From Tissierella praeacuta_A (GTDB taxonomy: Bacteria > Bacillota > Clostridia > Tissierellales > Tissierellaceae), in the NCBI RefSeq assembly GCF_040396155.1, contig NZ_JBEBOY010000027.1:1-40169 (forward strand): a DNA stretch of 40,169 nt, written 5' to 3'. Shown in pieces: positions 1 to 8,709 of the stretch. The notes below the pieces were generated by a model that was not told the origin of the DNA, made no database searches, and worked only from the letters and a program-made list of their open reading frames with translations. Every line of letters begins with the position of its first letter. Within the stretch, counting starts at the first letter, position 1. A program made the translations under genes and the position numbers.

Positions 1-165
1 TGTGGCGGCATAGAAAGTTAAACTTTTTGTGTCTAAGCTATTGACACAAGTCCACTTCATGGTCATAGGATATACTGAACCAATATTATAGTAGATATGA
101 GAAAGGTGAATATCGCATAGACAATGTTATTGTGATTTATGAATAATTATACAAGGGGGTATACT

Positions 166-921
166 ATGAATAAGAATTTTAAAATTGCTATTTGTTTTTT
201 TATCATTTTGTCTTTTTTAGGACTTGGATTATATTTTTATTTTTCTCAAGAGAGTTCATTAGAAAAAGTCGTTATATCAATTGATTATCCTGTAACCAGT
301 AAATTAGAATGTATGGTAGATGAGTCAGATTATATTATTGTTGGAAGCTATTTTGGTTTTAATAGTTCTTGGAATATGGCTCGTAACCCTAAGGATATAA
401 CTAAAGAAGACACGGAAAGATATATTGAGGGAAGGTTATATGACTTTAGAGTAGATGAAATCTTAAAGGGAACTGAAGTTAAGGATAGCATAAAAGTAAA
501 TCATAGGTATTTAGAAAGAATGATCTTTGTTGATTCTAATGAGATTACTAATTCAGAAGGTATAATAGAAGGAGAAAAAAATTATACTACTGAATATTCA
601 TTTGATAAAAAAGATATTTTATTTATTGAACCTGAATTAAATGCTAAGTATATACTATTTTTAAAAAAGGATTTAGATATGGATAATTACTATGGTTCCA
701 TAGAGCCATTTTCTATTAAATTTAATTCAAAAGATATCTCTGAACTACAGTCTAATTTAATTGGTTTAGATAAGGAGAAAAATTTAAGCTCTAAAATTAA
801 GTTAAAGAATGGATTATTTATAGATATTGTCCATAATGTTGGTTATGAAGTAAATGACTCTATTAGTAATAGAATGTTTACTGAGTTAGTATCAGAAATA
901 GAAAATCAAATTAATAACTAA
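166..921 (+). CDS. Hypothetical membrane-anchored or secreted protein
   Basis: I do not recognise this protein. The ATG at 166 is chosen over the upstream in-frame ATG at 139 because AAGGGGGT ends about six bases before it. The product is about 251 residues. Residues 6-26 or so form one hydrophobic helix after a short Lys-rich start, so it is an uncleaved signal anchor or a signal peptide without a lipobox. The rest is charged and soluble, and would lie outside the cell. A central stretch reads like small extracellular beta-rich domains that begin with a 'D.IIVGSY' strand and continue 'F.VDEILKG', but I cannot name a family. It stands alone, with about 110 bases before the next gene. Confidence 0.75.
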   Translation: MNKNFKIAICFFIILSFLGLGLYFYFSQESSLEKVVISIDYPVTSKLECMVDESDYIIVGSYFGFNSSWNMARNPKDITKEDTERYIEGRLYDFRVDEILKGTEVKDSIKVNHRYLERMIFVDSNEITNSEGIIEGEKNYTTEYSFDKKDILFIEPELNAKYILFLKKDLDMDNYYGSIEPFSIKFNSKDISELQSNLIGLDKEKNLSSKIKLKNGLFIDIVHNVGYEVNDSISNRMFTELVSEIENQINN

Positions 922-1031
922 ACTTATTCTAATTTACAAAATACTAGTTGGTGGATACTTGAGTTCCATGTTTCAGGAGAAGGAGAAATAACAGTGGTAT
1001 AATAAAATAATCTGAGATAGGAGTTGCAGAT

Positions 1032-1400
1032 ATGAAAAAAAGATTTATTTTGATTGTATTGTTAATATTGACAATGATATTGACAATATCTTTGATAACA
1101 GGATGTAATAAGACACAAGATAATAAACAATTAGATGAAGAAGTAGTAGTTAAAGAAGTAGAAGATGGTAAAGGAGTAGGAATTGAATATGCTACAAAAT
1201 ATGAGGAAGATATTTTTGGTGACTTATCTAAAGAAGAGATAAATGAAATTATAGATGGAATTTTTAAGAAAGTATCTAAAAATGATAAGTATAAAGAAGA
1301 TACGGATTTAGCAATTGAAGAAGCATTTAAAGAATATGGAATAACGGATGAAAATAAATTAGAAGCTGCAAAAAATAGAATTATAATATCTTTAAAATGA
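1032..1400 (+). CDS. Small putative lipoprotein
   Basis: A 122-residue protein with a typical lipoprotein signal: Lys-Lys-Arg at the start, a hydrophobic stretch, then LITGC with the lipid-attachment Cys near residue 25. The mature part is acidic, helical and rich in Lys and Glu, with no recognised domain. The ATG at 1032 follows a GATAGGAG element about ten bases upstream. A strong terminator follows the stop, so it ends a transcription unit. It may be cotranscribed with the preceding hypothetical gene. The function is unknown. Confidence 0.75.
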   Translation: MKKRFILIVLLILTMILTISLITGCNKTQDNKQLDEEVVVKEVEDGKGVGIEYATKYEEDIFGDLSKEEINEIIDGIFKKVSKNDKYKEDTDLAIEEAFKEYGITDENKLEAAKNRIIISLK

Positions 1401-1424
1401 TTATAAGATTATTTAAATATTAGT

Positions 1425-1472
1425 AAAATAGCATTTTTTATATTGATATAAAAGTGCTATTTTTTAATTTTT
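1425..1472 (+). terminator. Rho-independent terminator after the lipoprotein gene
   Basis: AAAATAGCA (1425-1433) pairs with TGCTATTTT (1455-1463). The inner part, TTTTATAT against ATATAAAA, extends the stem. A run of T follows to 1472. Confidence 0.8.
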
Positions 1473-1512
1473 TATGCTTTTGAGGGATTCCTTAATAAGC
1501 TATCCGATTAAT

Positions 1513-1541
1513 TTGCATTAATTTGAAAACTTTAATATAAT
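1513..1541 (+). promoter_or_regulatory. Predicted sigma-A promoter for the gene at 1617
   Basis: TTGCAT at 1513-1518 and TATAAT at 1536-1541, spaced by 17 bases. The predicted start is near 1548, about 70 bases before the ATG of the following gene. Confidence 0.5.
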
Positions 1542-1616
1542 CAAATCATAGTATATGAGGTTTAGGGGATTATAGTTTATTTATACAATATATTATAATA
1601 GATGGTAGGTGAAAAT

Positions 1617-1913
1617 ATGGGGGATATATTTAACAGGGAAAAATTTGTAGATTTTTATCATAAAAATATTAAATTTTTCCATATAGCATGTACATTGCTA
1701 TTTATCCTTAATTCTGCTTCTAAAGGGCTATACTCGTGGTTATTTACAATTTCTTTTATTGCTATATTTTTATTAAGTTTTATATGTTTTGTTTTACAAA
1801 AAAGGGTAATAGAGAGTATTTTATTTGGAGGATTATTATCATTTTTATTAGTACTTTATATTAAATCTATTGTAAACAGATTAATGTTTTTTATTGAAGC
1901 TATAATAGGATAA
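1617..1913 (+). CDS. Small integral membrane protein, hypothetical
   Basis: The ATG at 1617 is preferred over the in-frame ATG at 1602 because an AGGTGA ribosome binding site lies six bases upstream of it. The product is about 98 residues. After a short polar start it is almost wholly hydrophobic, with about three membrane helices: residues about 22-40, 43-63 and 66-85. No family is recognised. It is monocistronic, with its own promoter upstream and a terminator just behind. Confidence 0.65.
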   Translation: MGDIFNREKFVDFYHKNIKFFHIACTLLFILNSASKGLYSWLFTISFIAIFLLSFICFVLQKRVIESILFGGLLSFLLVLYIKSIVNRLMFFIEAIIG

Positions 1914-1971
1914 GGTAAATATACTATTTATATTAGGTATTTACATAGATTATTATGTGATAGATAAGGGG

Positions 1972-2005
1972 CTGTCTCAAGATTTAATTTTGAGGCAGTT
2001 TTTTT
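1972..2005 (+). terminator. Rho-independent terminator
   Basis: CTGTCTCAA (1972-1980) pairs with TTGAGGCAG (1990-1998), with one G-U pair, followed by seven T residues. It ends the small membrane protein gene. Confidence 0.8.
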
Positions 2006-2118
2006 CTGTAAATAAAAAGGGAAGAATTTGAAAAAGTTCTTTTTATTGTTTTGTTATACTAAATTTAATTATGATTATTAATATCTATATTTAAAAAAAT
2101 AATATAGAAAATTTTTAT

Positions 2119-2148
2119 TTGATTACCATTCTCTAAATTTTATATAAT
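2119..2148 (+). promoter_or_regulatory. Predicted sigma-A promoter for the double-cubane protein gene
   Basis: TTGATT at 2119-2124 and a perfect TATAAT at 2143-2148, spaced by 18 bases. The predicted start is near 2155, just ahead of the AAGGGAGTG ribosome binding site of the gene at 2180. Confidence 0.55.
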
Positions 2149-2179
2149 GGTATGAATGATTGTTAAGGGAGTGACATAT

Positions 2180-3328
2180 ATGTTAAAGTTGCCGGAGAAT
2201 TTTGAAAATTATGAAGAAGCTAGGAGAGAAGGATTCTTAAAAGTAAAGGCTTTAAAGGAAAAAGGAACTCCAGTTGTGGGAGTTTTTTGCACATATACAC
2301 CTATTGAACTTATACATGCAGCAGGTGCAGTGGCTGTAAGTTTATGTGGTACATCTGATGCACCAATACCATATGCTGAAAAGCATTTACCAAAGAATCT
2401 ATGTCCCCTTATAAAATCCAGTTATGGTTTTGCAGTATCTGAAACCTGTCCATATTTTTATTTTTCAGATTTAATAGTAGGTGAAACTACTTGTGATGGT
2501 AAGAAAAAAATGTACGAGCTATTAGGAGAATTAAGACCAACTCATGTTATGCATTTACCCCAAGGACAAGACAAGGATCATGCCTTTAGATATTGGAGAG
2601 AAGAATTAGTTAGGTTGAAAGAAGTATTAGAAGAAAAATTTAATATAGAAATTACAGAAGAAATGTTAAGAGAAGAAATAAAAGAAAGAAATAGAGAAAG
2701 AAAAGTACTTTTAGATTTCTATGAGCTTGGAAAACTAAATCCTTCCCCTATATCTGGACAAGAAGTAAATGAAACTATGGAAGCCTTAGGTTTTCAATTT
2801 GATAGAAAATCTCAATGTGATTTCATAGCAGAAAGAACTAGAGAATTGAAAGCTAAATATGAAAATGAATTAAAAGGAACTAAAACAAATAGACCAAGGA
2901 TACTTATAACTGGCTGTCCTGTTGGAGGAGTTAGAGAAAAGGTTCTAAAAACCATAGAAGATTCAGGTGCTGATATAGTAGCCTTTGAAAATTGCAGTGG
3001 AGTTAGGGAAAAAGCTACTTTTGTTGATGAAACAATAGACCCAATAGATGCATTAACAGAAAAATATCTAAATGTTAGCTGCTCTGTTATGACACCAAAT
3101 CCAAGAAGATTTCAAGCTTTGGATGAGATGATAGATGAATATGAAATAGATGGAGTAATAGAAGTGGTTCTTCAGGCTTGCCATACATTTAATGTAGAAG
3201 CTTATAATGTAAAGAGATTTGTTACAGAGAAAAAGAATACGCCATATTTATATATTGAAACAGATTATTCAAAATTAGATATAGGCCAAATAAACACTAG
3301 AATAAATGCATTTTTAGAAATGCTTTAA
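2180..3328 (+). CDS. Double-cubane-cluster protein, 2-hydroxyacyl-CoA dehydratase superfamily (YjiM-like)
   Basis: The ATG at 2180 follows AAGGGAGTG; the in-frame ATG at 2156 has no such site. The product has 382 residues, the usual length for the family. The sequence closely resembles Escherichia coli YjiM, with segments such as NLCPLIKSSYGF, CPYFYFSDL, GETTCDGKKKMYE, RPRILITGCP and VLQACHTF. These belong to the HgdB/FldC/BcrC-type superfamily and match the subgroup shown in Carboxydothermus to carry an [Fe8S9] double-cubane cluster and to carry out ATP-dependent low-potential reductions. The many conserved Cys residues fit cluster binding. The partner ATPase/reductase (YjiL/HgdC type) is not adjacent and not seen in this window. 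The natural substrate is unknown. The gene is monocistronic and cytoplasmic. Confidence 0.88.
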   Translation: MLKLPENFENYEEARREGFLKVKALKEKGTPVVGVFCTYTPIELIHAAGAVAVSLCGTSDAPIPYAEKHLPKNLCPLIKSSYGFAVSETCPYFYFSDLIVGETTCDGKKKMYELLGELRPTHVMHLPQGQDKDHAFRYWREELVRLKEVLEEKFNIEITEEMLREEIKERNRERKVLLDFYELGKLNPSPISGQEVNETMEALGFQFDRKSQCDFIAERTRELKAKYENELKGTKTNRPRILITGCPVGGVREKVLKTIEDSGADIVAFENCSGVREKATFVDETIDPIDALTEKYLNVSCSVMTPNPRRFQALDEMIDEYEIDGVIEVVLQACHTFNVEAYNVKRFVTEKKNTPYLYIETDYSKLDIGQINTRINAFLEML

Positions 3329-3352
3329 TGCTAATCACATATTATGTATCTT

Positions 3353-3384
3353 TTAATCCTACCCAATATATTGGGTAGGATTAA
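3353..3384. terminator. Perfect 32-bp palindrome, probable terminator
   Basis: The sequence from 3353 to 3384 is a perfect inverted repeat (TTAATCCTACCCAATA and its complement) just behind the double-cubane protein gene. The sequence after it is A/T-rich but has no long T run, so it could instead protect the mRNA 3' end. Confidence 0.6.
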
Positions 3385-3524
3385 TTTAAATATATTTTAA
3401 AGTTAATATTAGTTTTATGAAAAATACATTTTTAATTTAGTCTCTACAGACTCTATATTCTTCATAATAATATTTTTTTCTTATTTAAAGTAGTTTTCTT
3501 ACATAAGCTTTGTTGCCCTAGATA

Positions 3525-3553
3525 TTGACTAAAACATTTCATATTGGTATTAT
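3525..3553 (+). promoter_or_regulatory. Predicted sigma-A promoter for the LCP gene
   Basis: TTGACT at 3525-3530 and TATTAT at 3548-3553, spaced by exactly 17 bases. The predicted start is near 3560, ahead of the GAGGTG ribosome binding site and the ATG at 3597. Confidence 0.6.
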
Positions 3554-3596
3554 GGATATATTACCTTAAAATTCCATATAAAATTGAGGTGTTCGA

Positions 3597-4556
3597 ATGA
3601 AAAAGAAGTTTAGGTTATCATTTGTATTATCACTTATATGCTTTATCTTAATATTTAAGCTATTTGGTGATAAAATTTTTTTAGGAAATAGTTCAATACC
3701 AGTTACAGATAATGTTCCACAAAAAGAACTTGATTTAGGAGAGGATAATATAATAGAGCAAATAGTTGAAAATGAGCTCCTTTTCCTAATGATGGGTGTA
3801 GATGCAGAAGGTGTAAAGAACTATAAAGGAATCCGTACAGATACTTTGATGCTGTTTAAAGTTAATTTTGATACTGGAGAAATAAACTTGCTTTCCATAC
3901 CTAGAGATACAAGAGTCTTAGTAAAAGGAAAGAATGATAAGATAAATCACGCTCATTCCTATGGAGGACCAGAGCTTACTATGAGGACTGTGAGGGATTT
4001 TCTTAATTTAGATGTAGATTATTATGTAAAAGTAGACTATAATGCAGTAATGGAAATAGTAGATGCCATAGGGGGAGTAGAGATAGATGTGCCTTTTGAT
4101 ATGAAATATAGAGATAATACTCCAGGCTCTCCACCACTTAATATAAATATAAAAGAGGGATTACAAGTACTAGATGGAAAAAATGCCCACGATTTTCTAA
4201 GATGGAGAAAGAATAATTCTGGAACAGTACAGTATCCAGGAGGTGATGTAGGCAGAGTTAAAGCTCAACAAATGTTTATGAGAGAATTAATAAAGCAAAC
4301 TTTGAAGCCTAAAAATATAATAAAAATACCAGTTCTTATAGAAACATATATTAATAATGTGGAAACTAACATACCTACAAAACAAATTTTCAAAGGTGCA
4401 AAGCTAGCAAGTAAAATAGATATAGATAGTATTAGAACAGATATAATTCCAGGAGAAGGAGAATATGTTGGACGAACATCATATTATATATATGATAAGG
4501 CTGAAACTGAAGAATTAATAAAGAGTATATTTAAGGATTATTTACTTAATGAATGA
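3597..4556 (+). CDS. LytR-CpsA-Psr (LCP) family cell-wall ligase
   Basis: A 319-residue protein with a cytoplasmic Lys/Arg start, one membrane helix (about residues 8-24), and an extracellular LCP domain from about residue 60. Family landmarks are visible: the MMGVDAEG strand, the RTDTLML segment, LLSIPRDTRV with the conserved Arg residues that bind the pyrophosphate, INHAHSYGGP, and the DAIGGVEIDVP segment. LCP enzymes transfer polyprenyl-pyrophosphate-linked polymers such as teichoic acids or capsule onto peptidoglycan, or modify this linkage. The ATG at 3597 has a GAGGTG site upstream. It is monocistronic with its own promoter. The specific glycopolymer cannot be inferred because no polymer-synthesis genes are nearby. 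Confidence 0.9.
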   Translation: MKKKFRLSFVLSLICFILIFKLFGDKIFLGNSSIPVTDNVPQKELDLGEDNIIEQIVENELLFLMMGVDAEGVKNYKGIRTDTLMLFKVNFDTGEINLLSIPRDTRVLVKGKNDKINHAHSYGGPELTMRTVRDFLNLDVDYYVKVDYNAVMEIVDAIGGVEIDVPFDMKYRDNTPGSPPLNINIKEGLQVLDGKNAHDFLRWRKNNSGTVQYPGGDVGRVKAQQMFMRELIKQTLKPKNIIKIPVLIETYINNVETNIPTKQIFKGAKLASKIDIDSIRTDIIPGEGEYVGRTSYYIYDKAETEELIKSIFKDYLLNE

Positions 4557-4569
4557 TTAAATCTTGTAT

Positions 4570-4624
4570 AAAACAAATAACTTACAAAATTAATTTTAAA
4601 TTTTGTAAGTTATTTGTTTTATTT
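4570..4624. terminator. Bidirectional terminator between convergent genes
   Basis: A long stem (AAAACAAATAACTTACAAAAT at 4570-4590 against its complement at 4600-4620) flanked by A and T runs, so it can work on both strands. It separates the LCP gene (plus) from the ABC-F gene (minus). Confidence 0.85.
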
Positions 4625-6180
4625 TAGAATATTTTAGTTGTCCAGTTTTCACAATTCCAAATATCTGTTGCCACATCTTTGTAAAATTCAGGTTCGTGAG
4701 ATATAAGGAGGATACTTCCTTTATAGGATTTTAATGCTCTTTTTAACTCTTCCTTGGCATCTACGTCTAAATGGTTAGTAGGCTCATCTAGTATAAGCAC
4801 ATTGGTTTCTTTATTAATAAGTTTACAAAGTCTTACTTTGGCTTGCTCTCCACCGCTTAATACCATTACTTTAGATTCAATATGTTTAGTAGTTAATCCA
4901 CATTTTGCTAAAGCAGCCCTAACTTCAAATTGAGTATATCCAGGGAACTCCTGCCATATTTCATCTATACAGGAATTGTTATTTTGAGATTTTATTTCCT
5001 GTTCAAAATATCCTATTTGAAGGTTATCACCCAGCTCTACATTACCTGATATTGACTTGATTTGACCAAGTATACTTTTTAAAAGGGTAGTTTTACCAAG
5101 ACCATTAGCTCCTATTAAAGCTATTCTTTGACCTCGTTCCATTACTAGATTAAGTGGCTTTGATAAAGGGTCATCATATCCTATAACTAAATCTTTAGTT
5201 TCAAATATAATTCTTCCAGCAGTTTTGCCTTCTTTAAAATTGAATTCTGGTTTTGGTTTTTCACGAGCTAACTCTATTAATTCCATTTTATCTAATTTTT
5301 TTTGTCTAGACATTGCCATATTTCTAGTTGCAACTCTAGCTTTATTTCTAGCTACAAAATCTTCCAGTTCTGCAATTTCTTGCTGCTGCTTTTTGTATGC
5401 AGCTTCTAGTTGTGCTTTTTTAGCTTCATATACCTTTTGAAAATTATCATAATCTCCTACATATCTTGTTAGTTCCTTATCTTCCATATGATAGATTAGG
5501 TTTATAACAGAATTTAAGAAAGGAATATCATGGGATATAAGTATAAAAGCATTTTCATATTCTTGAAGATACCTTTTAAGCCATATAATATGTGGTTCAT
5601 CTAAGTAGTTAGTAGGCTCATCAAGTAATAAAATATCAGGTTTTTCTAATAATAATTTAGCAAGAAGTATTTTAGTTCTTTGTCCTCCAGATAAATCATT
5701 TACATCTCTATCTAGTCCAATATCATCAAGTCCAAGTCCTCTTGCAATATCTTCTACCTTTGCGTCTATTATATAAAAATCATTGTGATCTAATATATCC
5801 TGTATAGTACCTACTTCTTCCAGTAAGGCTGAAAGCTCATCTTCTGATACATCACCCATTTTCAAATACATATTCTGCATTTCTTCCTCTAAATCAAATA
5901 AATATTTAAAGGCACCCTTTAGTACATCTCTAATGGTTTGACCTTTTTCTAATGCTGTATGTTGATCTAAATATCCAACTCTTACTCTTTTAGCCCATTC
6001 TATCTGGCCTTCATCAGGTTCTAGTTTTCCAGTTATTATATTCATAAAAGAAGACTTTCCTTCTCCATTAGCACCTATTAAACCTACATGTTCACCTTTT
6101 AGTAATCTGAAGGATACATTTTTTAATATTTCTCTATCTCCAAAACCGTGACTTAAGTTTGTTACAGTTAAAATACTCAT
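4624..6180 (-). CDS. ABC-F family ATPase
   Basis: A 518-residue soluble protein with two ABC ATPase domains and no membrane segment. The first domain has Walker A GANGEGKSS, signature LSGGQRTK and Walker B LLLDEPTNYLD. The second has GANGLGKTT, LSGGEQAK and LILDEPTNHLD. A charged linker of about residues 235-310, rich in Lys, Gln and Glu, joins them, as in ABC-F proteins that act on the ribosome. The product ends with ENWTTKIF. It resembles a widely conserved Firmicute ABC-F group of about 518 residues whose members are mostly uncharacterised. A role in translation or ribosome protection is inferred from the family, and antibiotic resistance cannot be claimed. It lies downstream of the C_GCAxxG_C_C gene on the same strand, with a terminator between them. 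Confidence 0.9.
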   Translation of the reverse strand: MSILTVTNLSHGFGDREILKNVSFRLLKGEHVGLIGANGEGKSSFMNIITGKLEPDEGQIEWAKRVRVGYLDQHTALEKGQTIRDVLKGAFKYLFDLEEEMQNMYLKMGDVSEDELSALLEEVGTIQDILDHNDFYIIDAKVEDIARGLGLDDIGLDRDVNDLSGGQRTKILLAKLLLEKPDILLLDEPTNYLDEPHIIWLKRYLQEYENAFILISHDIPFLNSVINLIYHMEDKELTRYVGDYDNFQKVYEAKKAQLEAAYKKQQQEIAELEDFVARNKARVATRNMAMSRQKKLDKMELIELAREKPKPEFNFKEGKTAGRIIFETKDLVIGYDDPLSKPLNLVMERGQRIALIGANGLGKTTLLKSILGQIKSISGNVELGDNLQIGYFEQEIKSQNNNSCIDEIWQEFPGYTQFEVRAALAKCGLTTKHIESKVMVLSGGEQAKVRLCKLINKETNVLILDEPTNHLDVDAKEELKRALKSYKGSILLISHEPEFYKDVATDIWNCENWTTKIF

Positions 6181-6223
6181 TTATATCTCCCCTCATTGAT
6201 AAAATCATCTTTAAAGATTATAT

Positions 6224-6254
6224 AAAAAAACTAGACTTTAGTCTAGTTTTTTAT
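6224..6254 (-). terminator. Minus-strand rho-independent terminator
   Basis: AAAAAACTAGAC pairs with GTCTAGTTTTTT around a TTTA loop. On the minus strand the stem is followed by a T run and overlaps the stop codon of the C_GCAxxG_C_C gene. Transcripts of that gene would mostly end before the ABC-F gene. Confidence 0.8.
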
Positions 6255-6646
6255 TCCGCAACTAATTCATCTAATATTCCAGCAACTTTTATAATAATAT
6301 CAGAACAGCTTGTACCATTTTCTTCACAGGATTTTCTAAGATATTCACATTGAATACTATTCATTTCTTTTATGAATTCATTGAAAAATCTTTGATTCAT
6401 TTCCTTGATTTTACTGTTTTCATAGTCAGGATTTTCCATACATTTACAAGATAATACCATAATGCCAGCTGTAAGTGCACCGCATACAGATTGGATACCC
6501 ATTCCTTCACCAAATCCTGTAGAGAGTTTTAGAGCCTTAGAATCTAACCTTAAGTCATATATATGATTTGCACCATGTAATATTTTTTCAGCACAGTTGA
6601 AATCTTTTTCATCTCCGAAACCACTTTTAATTAAATTCTTTAACAA
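6251..6646 (-). CDS. C_GCAxxG_C_C family redox-type protein
   Basis: A 131-residue protein with the pattern of the C_GCAxxG_C_C family (putative redox-active proteins): an NCAEKI segment near residue 18, a GFGEGMG segment, then CGALTAG, a later C.C pair (SCKC), and two further Cys (QCEYLRKSC) near the C-terminus. These conserved Cys may bind metal or form disulfides; family members have no firmly settled reaction. The start is a TTG at 6646, supported by AGGGGTGA seven bases upstream; no suitable ATG is close. No signal peptide or membrane helix is seen. It is transcribed away from the DEAD-box helicase gene. Confidence 0.8.
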   Translation of the reverse strand: MLKNLIKSGFGDEKDFNCAEKILHGANHIYDLRLDSKALKLSTGFGEGMGIQSVCGALTAGIMVLSCKCMENPDYENSKIKEMNQRFFNEFIKEMNSIQCEYLRKSCEENGTSCSDIIIKVAGILDELVAE

Positions 6647-6810
6647 TTTATTATCACCCCTAAACCTTTCCTTGTAATCAGTATAACATAAGATGAGTAA
6701 TGTTTAAGAAGCAATTTTTAAAATTAAATTATAAAATCCTTTGATATAGTTGTTTAATTAAGGGAACAATATATATTATAATTCTACTAATAATAAACTA
6801 ACAATTTTCC

Positions 6811-6839
6811 TTGCAATTGCTTAATATTATATGTATACT
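6811..6839 (+). promoter_or_regulatory. Predicted sigma-A promoter for the helicase gene
   Basis: TTGCAA at 6811-6816 and TATACT at 6834-6839, spaced by 17 bases. The predicted start is near 6846. Confidence 0.5.
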
Positions 6840-6876
6840 TAATAGGTTATAGATTAAGGAGGACGATTTTAAATAC

Positions 6877-8511
6877 ATGGAAAAATTAAGATTTGAAGAG
6901 ATTAATTTATCGAAAGAGATACAAAAGGGAATTCAAGATATGGGATTTGAGGAAATGTCACCTATTCAATCTCAAGCTATACCAGTTATATTGGAAGGTA
7001 GAGATATTATTGGTCAAGCGCAAACAGGAACAGGTAAGACTGCTGCATTTGGTATTCCAATTATTGAAAAATGTAATTCAGATGAAAAATATGTTCAAGC
7101 ATTGGTTTTATGCCCAACTAGGGAGCTTTCAATACAGGTAGCTGAAGAGATCGGAAAACTTGCAAAATATAAAAAGGGTATATCGGTAATGCCAATATAT
7201 GGAGGGCAACCCATAGATAGACAGATTAGGGCTTTAAAAAAAGGAGTTAATATCGTAATTGGTACACCGGGAAGAGTATTAGACCATATAAGGAGAAGAA
7301 CTCTAAAGATTGGTAATGTTAATATGATGGTATTAGATGAAGCAGATGAAATGTTTGATATGGGATTTAGAGAGGATATTGCCCTTGTAATGAATGAATT
7401 AGGGGAAGAAAGACAGACTATATTTTTCTCAGCAACTATGCCAGCAGAAATCATGAAATTTGCAGCAAGTTATCAAGTGAATCCTGAAATTATTAAGGTG
7501 GTACACAAAGAACTTACAGTACCAAAGGTTGAACAAGGTTATTTTGAATTAAAACAGCATATGAAAACGGAGATTCTATCTAGACTTATAGATATGTATA
7601 ATCCAAAACTTACTGTAGTATTTTGTAATACTAAGAAAAAGGTAGATGAATTAACTGGGGAGTTACAGGGAAGAGGATATTTTGCTGACGGACTTCATGG
7701 AGATTTGAAACAAAATCAAAGAGATGCAGTAATGAATAAATTTAGAAAAGGAACAATAGATATTTTAATAGCTACTGATGTGGCAGCAAGAGGTATAGAT
7801 GTAGATGATGTGGATTTAGTCATTAACTATGATATGCCACAGGATGAAGAGTATTATGTTCATAGAATAGGTAGAACAGCAAGGGCAGGTAGAGAAGGAA
7901 GAGCCTTTAGTTTTGTAGCTGGAAGAGATATCTATAAGTTAAGAGATATACAAAGATATACTAAAACAAAGATTACAAGAAAAGATTTACCAACTCTTAA
8001 AGATATAGAAGCAAATTATACTATAGCAATGTTAGAAAAAATAAAAGAAGTAGCAGATAAAGAAGATTTAAATAAGTATGAAAAGATCATTGAAACCTTA
8101 CTTGAAGAAGATTATACTTCTTTTGATATAGCTGCAGCGTTGTTAAAATTCTACATGGAGAATAATAGATTAGACGGGCATGAAGAGTTAGATATGGTAG
8201 ATTTCGGAGGAAAACTTAAATCAGGTGGTAAATCTAAATCATCTAAAACATCTAAATCCTTAGGGTCTGCGACAAGACTTCATATAAATATAGGTAAGAA
8301 AAAAGGTGTAAGTCCAAGACATATATTAGCTGCCATAATCCAGGAAGCAGATATAACTAAAAACTTAGTAGGAGATATAGATGTATATGATAAGTTCACA
8401 TTTGTAGAGGTTCCAAAGGATTACGCAGATGATATTTTAGACAGATTAAACGGAGTAAGAATAAAGGGAACAAAAGTTAAAGTTGAGATAGCAAATCCTA
8501 AAAGGAAATAG
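6877..8511 (+). CDS. DEAD-box ATP-dependent RNA helicase with DbpA-type RNA-binding domain
   Basis: A 544-residue cytoplasmic helicase. The core (about residues 1-370) has every DEAD-box motif: Q motif around MSPIQSQAIP, AQTGTGKT (motif I, about 46-53), PTREL, GTPGR, DEAD (about 155), SAT, then ARGIDV and HRIGRTARAG in the second RecA domain. After a Lys/Ser-rich linker at about 448-465, the last 80 residues match the DbpA/CsdA RNA-binding domain (start LHINIGKKKGVSPRH, end KVKVEIANP). Such proteins remodel rRNA or mRNA structure in ribosome assembly and cold adaptation. AAGGAGG is present, but 14 bases upstream of the ATG, which is longer than usual; no in-frame alternative start lies between. 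A possible structured RNA follows the stop. Confidence 0.93.
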   Translation: MEKLRFEEINLSKEIQKGIQDMGFEEMSPIQSQAIPVILEGRDIIGQAQTGTGKTAAFGIPIIEKCNSDEKYVQALVLCPTRELSIQVAEEIGKLAKYKKGISVMPIYGGQPIDRQIRALKKGVNIVIGTPGRVLDHIRRRTLKIGNVNMMVLDEADEMFDMGFREDIALVMNELGEERQTIFFSATMPAEIMKFAASYQVNPEIIKVVHKELTVPKVEQGYFELKQHMKTEILSRLIDMYNPKLTVVFCNTKKKVDELTGELQGRGYFADGLHGDLKQNQRDAVMNKFRKGTIDILIATDVAARGIDVDDVDLVINYDMPQDEEYYVHRIGRTARAGREGRAFSFVAGRDIYKLRDIQRYTKTKITRKDLPTLKDIEANYTIAMLEKIKEVADKEDLNKYEKIIETLLEEDYTSFDIAAALLKFYMENNRLDGHEELDMVDFGGKLKSGGKSKSSKTSKSLGSATRLHINIGKKKGVSPRHILAAIIQEADITKNLVGDIDVYDKFTFVEVPKDYADDILDRLNGVRIKGTKVKVEIANPKRK

Positions 8512-8571
8512 TCTTAATATAAAATAACTATAAATGATTAAATATATGAGATATTTAATAAAAGGATAAAT

Positions 8572-8675
8572 TAAAAAAAGGCTTAGAAAAATCATAGGAC
8601 TAAAAATTTATGTCTATAGAGTTGAAATTTAAATAGGCATGGGACTAGAGTCTTTAGATTTCTTAAGCTTTTTTT
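8572..8675 (+). ncRNA. Possible structured RNA or complex 3' hairpin, unassigned
   Basis: Seven A followed by GGCTTAGAAA (8573-8588) pair with GATTTCTTAAGC and a T run (8658-8675), with two bulges, closing about 65 internal bases. The inside can form at least one further hairpin (ATAGGAC at 8594-8600 against GTCTAT at 8612-8617) and holds a GACTAGAGTC dyad. The T run makes the closing stem a terminator. It lies in the 303-base gap between the helicase gene (ends 8511) and the convergent XRE regulator (ends 8815). I match no known RNA family. It may be only an elaborate terminator. Confidence 0.35.
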
Positions 8676-8709
8676 AATTAAATAAAATAGCCTTCATTTA
8701 GACAAAATA

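Noticed and set aside
1..21. Possible tail of a coding region reading CGGIES and a stop
   Set aside because: Only six codons lie in the window, so no gene can be supported.
41..76. TTGACA at 41 with TATACT at 71 as a promoter for the first gene
   Set aside because: The spacing is 24 bases, too long for an ordinary promoter, and the surrounding symmetry is too imperfect to claim a MerR-type operator.
4624..6180. Calling the ABC-F protein an antibiotic-resistance determinant
   Set aside because: The linker and overall sequence resemble a broadly conserved Firmicute housekeeping-type group; resistance cannot be inferred from sequence alone.
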